Origin: DASZVN01 sp035547055
GTDB lineage: Bacteria; Pseudomonadota; Alphaproteobacteria; Rhizobiales; Methylopilaceae
DNA length: 58,104 bases
Assembly (NCBI GenBank): GCA_035547055.1
Contig: DASZVN010000177.1
Coordinates: 1 to 58,104, forward strand
Direction: 5' to 3'
Of the stretch, positions 8,972 to 16,952 are shown in pieces; the stretch's first letter is position 1, and each line of letters starts with the position of its first letter. Position numbers and translations under genes: made by a program. Below the pieces are notes generated by a model, which was not told the DNA's origin, searched no databases, and worked only from the letters and a program-made list of their open reading frames with translations.

Positions 8972-10114
8972 TCAGCGGCCCTCCGCAACCCCGGCGCTCG
9001 GCGCGCCGCGCAGCGCCAGGCGGCATTCGGCGGCGCGGCGCCGGGCGATCGGCACCTCCGGCGCCTCCGGCTCCAAACGCATGAACGCTTCGAGCAGCGG
9101 CAGCGCTTCGGCATAGGCGTGCCGGCGCGCCAGCATCAGGCCGAGATTATAGGCCGCGTCCGAATGCTCGGGATCACGCAGGAGGGCGCGCCGATAGAGC
9201 ATCTCGGCCTTGGCAGGCTCGTCGCGGCTCTCGGCGAGGACGGCGAGGTTGAACCAGGCGTCGGCGAAATCCGGCATGCGCCGGACCGCGGTCCACCACG
9301 CCAGCTCGGCGGCTCGGGTGGCGCCCTGCCCCTCCAGCACGTTGCCGAGCTGGAACGGCGCCACCGGGTCGTGCGGGTCCATGGCGCTGGCGCGTTGGTA
9401 GAGCGTAGTGGCGGCGGCGAGGTCGCCCTTGGCCTCGGCGTCCTCGGCGCCGGCGAGGACGTCGTCGAGGGTCTCGCGCGGCTCTGCCAGCGGCAGGCGG
9501 TACTGCCCGTCGAGGTCGAGCACGTCGCCGTCGACCCGCCGCTTGAGGCCGCTCGCGCCGATCTCGTCGAGCCTCGCCTCCGACAGGCGCAGGCCGTGCC
9601 GCCGCAGCTCGATCGCGGCCTCGACGATCGCGACGAGGTCGCCGCCGGCGCGGAGCAGCCGCGCCACCTCGCGCCCGGCGACGAGGTCGCGGTAGCCGTA
9701 GCGGCCGTCCGCCGGGTCGAGCACGTCGAACAATTCCAGCCCGGCCAGGAGATCGGGGTCGAGCCCCGCCACCCGGCAGAAGGCGTCCGCCGCGAAGGGC
9801 CGCGGCTCCGCGGGCGCCTCGGGCAGGAGGCCCACGAGGCGCTTCAGCCCGATCTCCGAGAGGAGGCCGGCGGCCGGCCGCGCCGCCAGCCGCTCGACCA
9901 TGGGATCGCCGCCGAACAGGGCACGAGCCCGCTCGTGCGCCACCGCGACCCTGGTGACCCCCGGCCCCAGGCGCGGGGCGGCCGCCGCCCCCGCAGCGCG
10001 CAGGAGCCCGGCGAGGCGGCGGTGGCTCAGTCCCTCGAACCGGCCGAGCAGGAAGACCCGCTCCCCGGCCAGGGAAGCCGCCGCCTGCGCCTGCGTGTGA
10101 CTTCTGTCCGCCAC
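8972..10114 (-). CDS. Uncharacterised BRCT-like / MerR-like / TPR protein coupled to ligD
   Basis: Protein of 380 residues. Residues about 16-65 (GERVFLLGRFEGLSHRRL... then VTRVAV) look like a BRCT module. About 110-170 resembles a MerR-type helix-turn-helix (LDPADGRYGYRDLVAGREVARLL). About 215-365 contain tandem TPR repeats of the form AxxxxxxAxxxxPxxxxAxxxLG. The gene ends TGA and the next bases are the ATG of ligD, so the two are very likely one operon and may act together, perhaps as a DNA-end scaffold or regulator. The domain calls are by eye; the role is inference. It is divergent from the AcuI-type gene, with a 107-bp gap. Confidence 0.8.
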   Translation of the reverse strand: MADRSHTQAQAAASLAGERVFLLGRFEGLSHRRLAGLLRAAGAAAAPRLGPGVTRVAVAHERARALFGGDPMVERLAARPAAGLLSEIGLKRLVGLLPEAPAEPRPFAADAFCRVAGLDPDLLAGLELFDVLDPADGRYGYRDLVAGREVARLLRAGGDLVAIVEAAIELRRHGLRLSEARLDEIGASGLKRRVDGDVLDLDGQYRLPLAEPRETLDDVLAGAEDAEAKGDLAAATTLYQRASAMDPHDPVAPFQLGNVLEGQGATRAAELAWWTAVRRMPDFADAWFNLAVLAESRDEPAKAEMLYRRALLRDPEHSDAAYNLGLMLARRHAYAEALPLLEAFMRLEPEAPEVPIARRRAAECRLALRGAPSAGVAEGR

Positions 10115-10221
10115 GGCGCAAGTGTGGCAGAGAATTGCGACGGATGGCTACTGTTCCGCATGCTGCCCGCCCCGATGAGGGTGTCGCCGGCGCGGCGACG
10201 AGGCCGCAGGCGGAGGAACCG

Positions 10222-11214
10222 ATGGACAGCTTTCGTGCGTGGCGGATCGCAAAGACCGAAGGCGGCCAGGCGGTCGAAGCGGTGCGCTTCCCGGCCGCCG
10301 AGCTGATGGAGGGCGAGGTCACCGTCCGGGTCGCCTGCTCGACGGTGAACTACAAGGACGGCCTCGCCATCACCGGCAGGATGCCGGTAGTCAGGCGCTG
10401 GCCGATGATCCCCGGCATCGACTTCGCCGGCACGGTCGAAGCGTCGGACAGCCCCGACTGGCGCAAGGGCGACGCCGTGGTCGCGACCGGCTGGGGCCTC
10501 GGCGAAACCCATCTCGGCGGCTATGCCGAGATCGCCCGCGTCAAGGCCGGCTGGCTGGTGCCGCTGCCGCACGGCCTCGAGATGAGCGAGGCGATGGCGA
10601 TCGGCACCGCCGGCTTCACGGCGATGCTCTCGGTCATGGCGCTGGAGCGCCATGGGCTGACGCCGGACGCCGGCCCGGTGGTCGTGAGCGGCGCGACCGG
10701 CGGGGTCGGCTCGGTCGCAGTGGCGCTGCTGGCGCGGCTCGGCTTCACCGTCCACGCCGTCACCGGCAAGGCGGACGAGGCCGACTACCTCAAGGAGCTC
10801 GGCGCCGCCGAGGTGCTGGCGCGGAGCGAGCTCGGCGGTCCGGTGAAGGCGCTCGCCAAGGAGCGCTGGGCGGGGGGCATCGACACCGTGGGCGGCGCGC
10901 CGCTGGCGAACATGCTGGCTGCGACCCGGACCGAGGGCGGCGTCGCCGCCTGCGGCAACGCCGCCGGCATGGACCTGCCAGGCTCGGTCGCGCCGTTCAT
11001 CCTGCGCGGCGTTTCGCTCTACGGGATCAATTCGGTCTACATCCCGCCGGCGCGGCGGCGCGAGGCCTGGACCCGCCTCGCTCGCGACCTCGACCGCGCC
11101 CTCCTCGCCCGCATGACCACGACCATCGGCTTCGACGACATCCCCGCCTGGGCCGAGAAGATCGTCGCCGGCGGCGTGCGTGGACGGGTGGTGGTGAAGA
11201 TCGCGGACTTGTAG
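10222..11214 (+). CDS. acuI: AcuI/YhdH-type medium-chain reductase (putative acrylyl-CoA reductase)
   Basis: Protein of 330 residues, medium-chain dehydrogenase/reductase family, no zinc ligands evident. GGAGGAACC precedes the ATG. The substrate loop STVNYKD (residues 40-46) and the nucleotide-binding GATGGVGS (157-164) fit the NADPH-dependent YhdH/AcuI subgroup, whose known members reduce acrylyl-CoA or small quinones/enones. The exact substrate is not settled. The TAG stop overlaps the first bases of a palindromic repeat. Confidence 0.88.
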   Translation: MDSFRAWRIAKTEGGQAVEAVRFPAAELMEGEVTVRVACSTVNYKDGLAITGRMPVVRRWPMIPGIDFAGTVEASDSPDWRKGDAVVATGWGLGETHLGGYAEIARVKAGWLVPLPHGLEMSEAMAIGTAGFTAMLSVMALERHGLTPDAGPVVVSGATGGVGSVAVALLARLGFTVHAVTGKADEADYLKELGAAEVLARSELGGPVKALAKERWAGGIDTVGGAPLANMLAATRTEGGVAACGNAAGMDLPGSVAPFILRGVSLYGINSVYIPPARRREAWTRLARDLDRALLARMTTTIGFDDIPAWAEKIVAGGVRGRVVVKIADL

Positions 11215-11272
11215 GGTGGGCATCGGCTTGCCGACGCCCACGAGGTGGGCATGCTTCGCATGCCCACCCTAC
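11211..11272. repeat. Twin-hairpin palindromic repeat, copy 1
   Basis: Outer arms GTAGGGTGGGCA (11211-11222) and TGCCCACCCTAC (11261-11272) enclose two smaller hairpins, one with ATCGGC/GCCGA and one with ATGC/GCAT. The acuI stop codon TAG (11212-11214) is inside the left arm. Related copies lie at 55245-55305 and 56126-56186, and a single-hairpin version at 29539-29580. Confidence 0.85.
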
Positions 11273-11279
11273 GAAAAAG

Positions 11280-12818
11280 TCACTCCATGGCGGCGTGGGC
11301 CATGCCGCCGCCGCGGCTCGACGCCGGGCGCTTCATCAGGAGCACCAGCGGCACGATCGCCAGCGTCACCCAGAACATCATCCAGAAATCGTCGGCATAG
11401 GAGATGATCGCCGCCTGCTGGCTGACGAGCTGATTGATGATCGTAGCGCCGAGCGGATGCGCCGGGTCGAACGGCGAGCCGTGGAACGCCGAAATCGCCG
11501 GGCGGAACGGGTTGATCAGCGCGGCGAGGTTGGCGTGCGCGATCGTCATGTTGCGGGTCAGCATGAAGATCACGATCGAGATGCCGACCGAGCTCCCGAT
11601 GTTGCGGGTGAGCGAGAGCAGCGCGGCGCCGTCGGTCCGAAGCCGCCCCGGCAGCGTCGCGAACGAAACCGTCTGCATCGGCACGAAGATGAAGCCGAAG
11701 CCGAAGCCCTGGATGAAGCCGGTCCTGACCAGCCACCACTCGGAGACGTCGGTGGTCATCCCGCTCATCTCCCAGAGTGCCACCGCGCCGAGGCCGAGGC
11801 CGAAGCAGATCAGGATCCGGGGGTCGATCCGGCGGACGAGCTGGCCGACCACCATCATCGCCATCATGGTGCCGAGGCCGCGCGGGCCGAGCACGAGGCC
11901 GGCCGTCAGCACCGGATAGTTCATCAACTGCTGCAGATAGGGCGTCAGCAGCGCCAGCGTCGCGAGCAGCACCAGGCCGAGCGCGAACATGAAGACGAGG
12001 CCGCTGACGAGATTGCGGTCGCGGAACAGCGCGAGGTTGATGAAGGGCTTCTCGGCGGTCAGGCTGTGAGCCACGAACATGTAGAAGCAGAGGACCGCGA
12101 GCGCGCACTCCACGACGATCTCGGGCGAGGAGAACCAGTCCTGCTGCTGGCCGCGGTCGAGCATCATCTGCATCGCGCCGATCGCGAGGCTGAGGAGGCC
12201 GAAGCCGAGCCAGTCGAGCTTGGCGGCAGGGTTGGTCTTGGCCTTCGGCAGGGCGATCAGCGCGACGATGGTCGCGAGAATGCCGACCGGCAGGTTGATG
12301 AAGAAGACGAAGCGCCAGTCGTAGTTCTGCGTCAGCCAGCCGCCGAGCGTCGGCCCGAGGATCGGGCCGAGCATGACGCCGACGCCCCACATCGCCATCG
12401 CCGGCCCCTGCTTCTCGACCGGGAAGATGTCGAGCATGATCGCCTGCGACAGCGGCACGAGGCCGGCGCCGAACACGCCCTGCAGCAGGCGGTAGACCAC
12501 GATCTGGTCGAGCGAGGTGGCGAGGCCGCACAGCATCGAGGCGACCGTGAAGCCGACGATCGCGACGATGAAGACGTTGCGGCGGCCGAAGCGGGTGGAG
12601 AGCCAGCCGATCGGCGGCGTCATGATCGCCGACGCCACGATGTAGGAGGTCAGGACCCAGTTGATCTGCTCCTGGCTCGCGGACAGCGAGCCCTGCATGT
12701 AGGGCAGCGCGACGTTGGCGATCGTGGTGTCGAGCGCCTGCATGATGGTGGCCGTGACCGTGCAGAGCACGATCAGCCCGCGCATCGGAACGTCGTAGTT
12801 ATGGGTCTCTTCAGCCAT
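11280..12818 (-). CDS. emrB: EmrB/QacA-type MFS drug efflux permease (DHA2 family)
   Basis: Protein of 512 residues with about 14 hydrophobic segments, the DHA2 topology. The start region MAEETHNYDVPMRGLIVLC leads into TM1 with LDTTIANVALP (motif D1), and WLSTRFGRRNVF matches motif A between TM2 and TM3. It should work with the membrane-fusion protein EmrA encoded just upstream on the same strand to expel hydrophobic compounds across both membranes. The gap to emrA is filled by a repeat, so stoichiometry within the operon may be uncoupled. Confidence 0.95.
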   Translation of the reverse strand: MAEETHNYDVPMRGLIVLCTVTATIMQALDTTIANVALPYMQGSLSASQEQINWVLTSYIVASAIMTPPIGWLSTRFGRRNVFIVAIVGFTVASMLCGLATSLDQIVVYRLLQGVFGAGLVPLSQAIMLDIFPVEKQGPAMAMWGVGVMLGPILGPTLGGWLTQNYDWRFVFFINLPVGILATIVALIALPKAKTNPAAKLDWLGFGLLSLAIGAMQMMLDRGQQQDWFSSPEIVVECALAVLCFYMFVAHSLTAEKPFINLALFRDRNLVSGLVFMFALGLVLLATLALLTPYLQQLMNYPVLTAGLVLGPRGLGTMMAMMVVGQLVRRIDPRILICFGLGLGAVALWEMSGMTTDVSEWWLVRTGFIQGFGFGFIFVPMQTVSFATLPGRLRTDGAALLSLTRNIGSSVGISIVIFMLTRNMTIAHANLAALINPFRPAISAFHGSPFDPAHPLGATIINQLVSQQAAIISYADDFWMMFWVTLAIVPLVLLMKRPASSRGGGMAHAAME

Positions 12819-12836
12819 GACTCGCTCGCAAAGTCG

Positions 12837-12966
12837 CCCTCACCCGGTCGCGCCGAACGACTCGGCCTCTCCCCGCTGGGGAGAGGCGAAGGGAGGGCCG
12901 CGGCGCTTCCTCTCCCGGAGGGAGAGGTCGGGTCGCCTGCGCCGCAGGCGATCCGGGTGAGGGGTT
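12837..12966. repeat. Dispersed inverted repeat between emrA and emrB (copy 1)
   Basis: The outer pair CCCTCACCCGG and ATCCGGGTGAGGGG encloses a run of smaller hairpins: CTCTCCCC/GGGGAGAG, CTCTCCCGG/GGGAGAGG and CGCCTGCG/CGCAGGCG. A second copy with the same ends is at 55031-55220. This is the common short dispersed repeat type of GC-rich Rhizobiales genomes, and no gene is visible in it. Confidence 0.75.
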
Positions 12967-12996
12967 ACGGCGCCGGCGGGAAGAACTCCTGGCCCC

Positions 12997-14202
12997 TCAG
13001 AAAATCTGCTCCAGCAGGCTCTTCTTGCCGGTGTCGATGGTGACGTCGGCACTCATGCCGGAGCGCAGCACCGGGTCGTCGGGCTTGCGGTCGACCGCGA
13101 CCCGCACGGTGATGCGCTGCACCACCTTGACCCAGTTGCCGCTCGCGTTCTGCGCCGGCAGCAGTGAGAACTGGGCGCCGGTGCCGGGGCTGATCGATTC
13201 GACGTGGCCCTGGAAGGTGTGGCCGGGATAGGCGTCGACCACCACCGTCGCGGGCGAGCCGACCTTCACCCCTTCGAGCTCGGTCTCCTTGGGGTTGGCG
13301 TCGACCCAGACATGGGTGTCGGAGACGACGGCGAGCGCCGCGGTGCCGGGGGCCATGAACTTGCCGTCGACCACGCTCGGCAGCGCCGGCGAGGTGTTGT
13401 CAGTCTGGGTGGCGACGCCGTCGATCGGCGAGCGGATCGTCGTCAGCGACAGGTTGCGCTCCGCCTCCGCCAGTGCCGCCGCGGCCTTCATCGCGTCGGG
13501 GAACTTCACGATCGGCAGGTCGGGATCGCCGGCCAACTGCGCCAGCACCATCTGCGAGGCCTGCTGGACCGAGACGAGCTGGGCCTTGGCCGAGGCGAGA
13601 TCGGCGCGCGCCTTGTCGAGATCGGCCTTGGTCGAAATGTTGCGGTTCGCGAGCGGCGCGATGCGGTCGTAGTTCGACTGCTGGAAGGCGACCTGGGCCT
13701 TCGCCGTCTCGATGTCGGCGAGGCTCTTCCGGTACTGCTGCTTGAGCGCCGCGAGCTCGAGCTTCGCCGCCTCCTGGGCTGCAATCGCCTGCTGCACCGC
13801 GATCTTGTAGGGCGCCGGATCGATCTCGAACAGCGGATCGCCCGCCTTCACGTGCTGGCCCTCCCGGACGAACACACGGTCGACCGCGCCCGAAATCTGC
13901 GGCGAGATCACCACCATCGGCGCGCCGACATAGGCGTTGTCGGTCGAGATCGTGCCGCCGCCGCTCATGTAGTAGAGGCCGCCGAGCACGATCGCGACCA
14001 GCGGAACCACCACCAGGAGGATCACCCGGCGACGCCGGCTCTTCTTCGGCGCAGCCTCGGCCGGCGGCGTCTCGGCGCGCTCCCGCACCGGCGTGGGCTC
14101 GGTCTCGACCCGGCGGACCCGGGCCGGCGCCTCCTCGGCGTCCGGGACGCTGCGCACCCGAGGCTCCGCCTCGAAGACGCGATCTTTCGGCTTATCCAAC
14201 AT
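12997..14202 (-). CDS. emrA: EmrA-type HlyD-family membrane fusion protein
   Basis: Periplasmic adaptor of 401 residues. A charged N-terminal tail of about 50 residues (several RVR and PxxE stretches) precedes one membrane anchor (VILLVVVPLVAIVLGGLYY, about 55-75). A lipoyl/barrel-sandwich hybrid follows (ISPQISGAVDRVFVREGQHV), then a long alpha-helical hairpin rich in Ala/Gln and the beta-barrel region (TIRSPIDGVATQ). Its start codon overlaps the 3' end of the marR gene by 11 bp, so marR-emrA-emrB form one operon. Confidence 0.95.
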   Translation of the reverse strand: MLDKPKDRVFEAEPRVRSVPDAEEAPARVRRVETEPTPVRERAETPPAEAAPKKSRRRRVILLVVVPLVAIVLGGLYYMSGGGTISTDNAYVGAPMVVISPQISGAVDRVFVREGQHVKAGDPLFEIDPAPYKIAVQQAIAAQEAAKLELAALKQQYRKSLADIETAKAQVAFQQSNYDRIAPLANRNISTKADLDKARADLASAKAQLVSVQQASQMVLAQLAGDPDLPIVKFPDAMKAAAALAEAERNLSLTTIRSPIDGVATQTDNTSPALPSVVDGKFMAPGTAALAVVSDTHVWVDANPKETELEGVKVGSPATVVVDAYPGHTFQGHVESISPGTGAQFSLLPAQNASGNWVKVVQRITVRVAVDRKPDDPVLRSGMSADVTIDTGKKSLLEQIF

Positions 14203-14722
14203 GCTGCAATCTACCTACGCGATCGAGGGCGACCGCCTCGCCGGTGCCATTCCCCGGCCGTGCGGCCTCGGTGGAATGGCCGGACTGGGAGGCGGCCTGG
14301 AAGCTTGCGCGCAGCCGTTCCAGCACGGCCGTCGCGATGTCCATGTCGCGGTCGTCGAGACCGGCGAGGGCATTCGACATGATCTCGTCGCCAGTCTTCT
14401 TCAGCGTGGCGAGCGTGGTTTCTGCGGCCGGCCGCAGATAGAGCCGGCGGGCGCGGCGGTCCGAGGCGTCGGGCCGGCGTTCCACCAGGTCCGCCGCCTC
14501 GAGGCGATCGATCAGCCGCGCCACGGTGATCGGCTCGAGATCCATCTCGGCAGCGAGGTCAACCTGGCGCAGTCCTTCGTTGCGCGCGAGGGCGGCAAGG
14601 ATCGACCATTGCGCATGCGACAGGCCGAGGCCGCGCACCCGCTGGTCGATGGTCTTGCGCATCAGCCGTCCCGCGTCATAGAGGGCGAACGCGAGGCGGC
14701 GGCGCTTGTCCGAATTCATCAT
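14192..14722 (-). CDS. MarR-family transcriptional regulator of the emrAB operon
   Basis: Winged-helix regulator of about 176 residues from the start MMNSDKRRR. The core (YDAGRLMRKTIDQRVRGLGLSH... LAAEMDLEPITVARLIDRLE) is the MarR DNA-binding fold, and the wing region DASDRRARRLYLRP is present. Longer starts exist (ATG at 14782 and further upstream), but the chosen one leaves a promoter-like stretch and a direct repeat just upstream. The 3' end overlaps emrA by 11 bp. It is likely a repressor of its own operon, relieved by small lipophilic ligands. Confidence 0.88.
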   Translation of the reverse strand: MMNSDKRRRLAFALYDAGRLMRKTIDQRVRGLGLSHAQWSILAALARNEGLRQVDLAAEMDLEPITVARLIDRLEAADLVERRPDASDRRARRLYLRPAAETTLATLKKTGDEIMSNALAGLDDRDMDIATAVLERLRASFQAASQSGHSTEAARPGNGTGEAVALDRVGRLQHVG

Positions 14723-14739
14723 GGGCGCCCATATAGGCG

Positions 14740-14763
14740 GCACATGATGAGCTTGCACATGAT
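14740..14763. promoter_or_regulatory. Candidate MarR operator: tandem GCACATGAT direct repeat
   Basis: GCACATGAT occurs at 14740-14748 and again at 14755-14763, a 15-bp period, in a small A/T-rich patch between the marR gene and the divergent GNAT gene. The minus-strand sequence CTATAT (14736-14731) next to it could be a -10 element. Position and symmetry suit an autoregulatory site that could also affect the divergent gene. Confidence 0.45.
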
Positions 14764-14835
14764 AATTGGGCGTATCAGCCATGCGGCCGGCGGGCCCGTG
14801 ACGGGCGCCGCGCAAAGCTGAAGGAGCGGGTGGGA

Positions 14836-15273
14836 ATGGAGCCGGTCAAGATCGCGGCGAGCGACGAGGATGTCCGGCGCTGCTTCCCAGTGATGAGGGA
14901 GCTGCGGCCGGCGCTCGCCGACGCCGAGGAGCTCGTCGTCCGGGCGCGGCGCCAGCACGATGGGGCCGGCTGGACCCTGGCCTATGTCGAGGACAGCGGC
15001 GTACCGGTCGCCTGCGCCGGCTTCCGCATCACGGAGTCGCTGTCATGGGGCCGCGCGCTTTATGTCGACGACCTCGTCTGCCTGGAGAGCCATCGCGGCA
15101 CGGGCGCCGCCAAGGCGCTGATGCGCTGGATCGAGGCGCGGGCCCGCGACGCCGGCTGCGGCCAGCTCCATCTCGATTCCGGCACGCAGCGCGTCCGCGC
15201 CCACCATTTCTATTTCCGCTCCGGCCTTTCGATCACGGCATTCCACTTCACGAAGCCGCTCGACCAGCGCTGA
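14836..15273 (+). CDS. GNAT-family N-acetyltransferase
   Basis: Protein of 145 residues beginning MEPVKIAASDED. AAGGAG lies 9 nt before this ATG; a GTG two codons earlier is too close to it. The acetyl-CoA loop is seen in LVCLESHRGTGAAKALM, followed by the C-terminal QLHLDSGTQRVRAHHFYFRSGLSITAFHFTKPL, typical of small-molecule GNATs. It is divergent from marR. The substrate is unknown. Confidence 0.85.
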   Translation: MEPVKIAASDEDVRRCFPVMRELRPALADAEELVVRARRQHDGAGWTLAYVEDSGVPVACAGFRITESLSWGRALYVDDLVCLESHRGTGAAKALMRWIEARARDAGCGQLHLDSGTQRVRAHHFYFRSGLSITAFHFTKPLDQR

Positions 15274-15277
15274 GCCG

Positions 15278-15565
15278 TCAGCGGCGGTTGTCCACCCGCA
15301 TGTGGAACCGCTCGATCGAGACGCTGGCCCACACGTCGGCTGCGGTGAACGGATCGGCCGCGATATAGGCCTCGACCTCCGCGCGGCTCGCGGCATCGAG
15401 GATCAGCAGCGAGCCGATCATGGTCTCGCCGTCGGCCGCCACCAGCGGGCCCGAGATCACGCTCGGAACCTCGTTCTTCGCGAGCCGGGCCTTGTGCTCG
15501 TCATAGACCGCGAGCCGCCGCGGCAGCGCGTCCGGCTTGTCCAGGCAATGCACGACGAAGAGCAT
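15278..15565 (-). CDS. YciI-family protein
   Basis: Protein of 95 residues, the usual YCII length. It starts MLFVVHCLDKPDALPRRL, the conserved N-terminal strand, and carries the His of the family (VVHCLDK) and the DPFTAADVW stretch, in which Asp and the following residues form the putative active-site pocket. GGGAGAAG precedes the start. YCII proteins are dimeric alpha/beta-barrel proteins of mostly unknown function. The gene is first after the luciferase-like gene on the same strand. Confidence 0.88.
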   Translation of the reverse strand: MLFVVHCLDKPDALPRRLAVYDEHKARLAKNEVPSVISGPLVAADGETMIGSLLILDAASRAEVEAYIAADPFTAADVWASVSIERFHMRVDNRR

Positions 15566-15592
15566 GGCGGCTTCTCCCTTGCTGCATCCCGC

Positions 15593-15684
15593 CGTCATTG
15601 CGCGCGAAGCGAAGCGATCCAGGGCAACAGGCGCGGCGTTTGAGACATCCGGATTGCTTCGTCGCTTCGCTCTTCGCAATGACG
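15593..15684. repeat. CGTCATTG...CAATGACG inverted repeat, copy 1
   Basis: Outer arms CGTCATTGCG and CGCAATGACG enclose GCGAAGCGATCC and GGATTGCTTCG..GCTTCGC. It lies in the YciI-luciferase-like gap. Two related copies lie at 16852-16941 and 17769-17845. Confidence 0.85.
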
Positions 15685-15697
15685 GGCGAGGTACGCG

Positions 15698-16741
15698 TCA
15701 CAGTCCTTCGAGCTTTGGCATCACCTCGGTCGAGAAGAGCTGCAGCGAGCGCAGCGCCTCGGCGAGGCTCATCGTGCCGAAGAAGAGATACGAGATCAGG
15801 TAGGTCAGCCCCAGCTCCCTGGCCTGGCGGGCGATCTCCGCCGTCACCGTCTCCGGGCTGCCGGCGATCACCGTGCCCTCCTTCATCGCCTCGGCAAAGG
15901 TGTTCGCGGTCGGCACCGACAGGCGGTCGGCGAGGTCGTCGCCGGCGTGGAGGCGCTTCAGGTAGGTGAGGTTGGCGTGGTGGTGGGCCGACGCCGGCTC
16001 GGCGATGCGGCGCGCCTCGGCGTCGGTGTCGGCGACGACGATCTGGCGGCTGATGCCGATCGCGGCGCCGCCCTTGAACTCGGCCTTGGGCTGAGCCGGG
16101 CCGCCGCGCTTGGCCAGCGCCTCGCGATAGGCGTCGACATTGGCCTTGGCGCGGACGGTCGGCCCGTTGGTCGCGAAATGCATGCCCTGCTCGCCGGCCC
16201 AGGCCGCGCCGCCGGGATTCGACGAGCCGTACCAGAACGCCGGATGCGGCCGCTGCAGCGGGCGGAGCGGCATCGGCACGTCCTTGTAGGTGAAGAACTC
16301 GCCCGAATAGCTGAACGGATCGTGGGTCAGCCCCTCCTTCACGCATGCGTAGGCGTCGAGGAAGATCTCCCGCGACTTCTCGTGCGCGACCTTGTGGTAG
16401 CCGAGCTCGAACGGCGAGACGCCGCGGCCGATGCCGACCTCGAGCCGCCCTTTGCTGAGGTGATCGAGCATCACGATTTCCTCGATCAGCCGAAGCGGCG
16501 AATAGAGCGGCAGCAGATAGACCAGCGGCCCGAGATGGATGCGCTTGGTCAGGCGCGCCACCGCGCCGAGATAGGCGCCCGGCACCGGCACCATATTGAG
16601 CGGCGAGGCGTGGTGCTCGGCGACGTGGTAGCAGTAGAGGCCGGCCTCATCGGCCGCCTGGACGAAGGCGAGGCGCTCGTCGAGCTGCGTCGCCAGCGGG
16701 CGATCCGAACGATCGACATGGTCGAACAGGCCAACCTTCAT
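15698..16741 (-). CDS. LLM-class flavin-dependent oxidoreductase (luciferase-like monooxygenase)
   Basis: Protein of 347 residues starting MKVGLFDHVDRSDRPLATQL. The luciferase-like TIM-barrel signatures are visible: YCYHVAEHHASPLN near residue 40 (flavin/active-site His), RIHLGPLVYLLPLYSPLRLIEEIVMLDHLSKGRLEVGIGRG, and GSPETVTAEI near the C-terminus. Such enzymes use reduced FMN or F420 supplied by a partner reductase, which is not obvious here. It is followed and preceded by same-strand SDR and YciI genes, each separated by a palindromic repeat. Confidence 0.92.
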   Translation of the reverse strand: MKVGLFDHVDRSDRPLATQLDERLAFVQAADEAGLYCYHVAEHHASPLNMVPVPGAYLGAVARLTKRIHLGPLVYLLPLYSPLRLIEEIVMLDHLSKGRLEVGIGRGVSPFELGYHKVAHEKSREIFLDAYACVKEGLTHDPFSYSGEFFTYKDVPMPLRPLQRPHPAFWYGSSNPGGAAWAGEQGMHFATNGPTVRAKANVDAYREALAKRGGPAQPKAEFKGGAAIGISRQIVVADTDAEARRIAEPASAHHHANLTYLKRLHAGDDLADRLSVPTANTFAEAMKEGTVIAGSPETVTAEIARQARELGLTYLISYLFFGTMSLAEALRSLQLFSTEVMPKLEGL

Positions 16742-16851
16742 GCGCTGACACTCCAGGGGATGCCGGCTCGCCGGCGAGAGATAAGGCGCCCGGCCGCGCG
16801 GGCGCGGCAACTTGGTCCAGCCGCGGCGGTTTGAAAAGTCCCTGCGGGTTC

Positions 16852-16941
16852 CGTCATCGCGAGCGACGCGGAGCAATCCAGGGGTCGCGTCCGCGGCGCC
16901 GGTTCCCTGGAGTGCCTCGCCGCTTCGCCGCGCGCAATGGC
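16852..16941. repeat. CGTCATTG-type inverted repeat, copy 2 (degenerate)
   Basis: CGTCATCGCGAGCGACGCGG and the mirrored GCCGCTTCGCCGCGCGCAATG, with CAATCCAGGG/CCCTGGAGTG inside. It is recognisably the same element as 15593-15684 but with several mismatches. The rest of the gap (16742-16851) shows no gene. Confidence 0.7.
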
Positions 16942-16952
16942 AGCCGAGCGCG

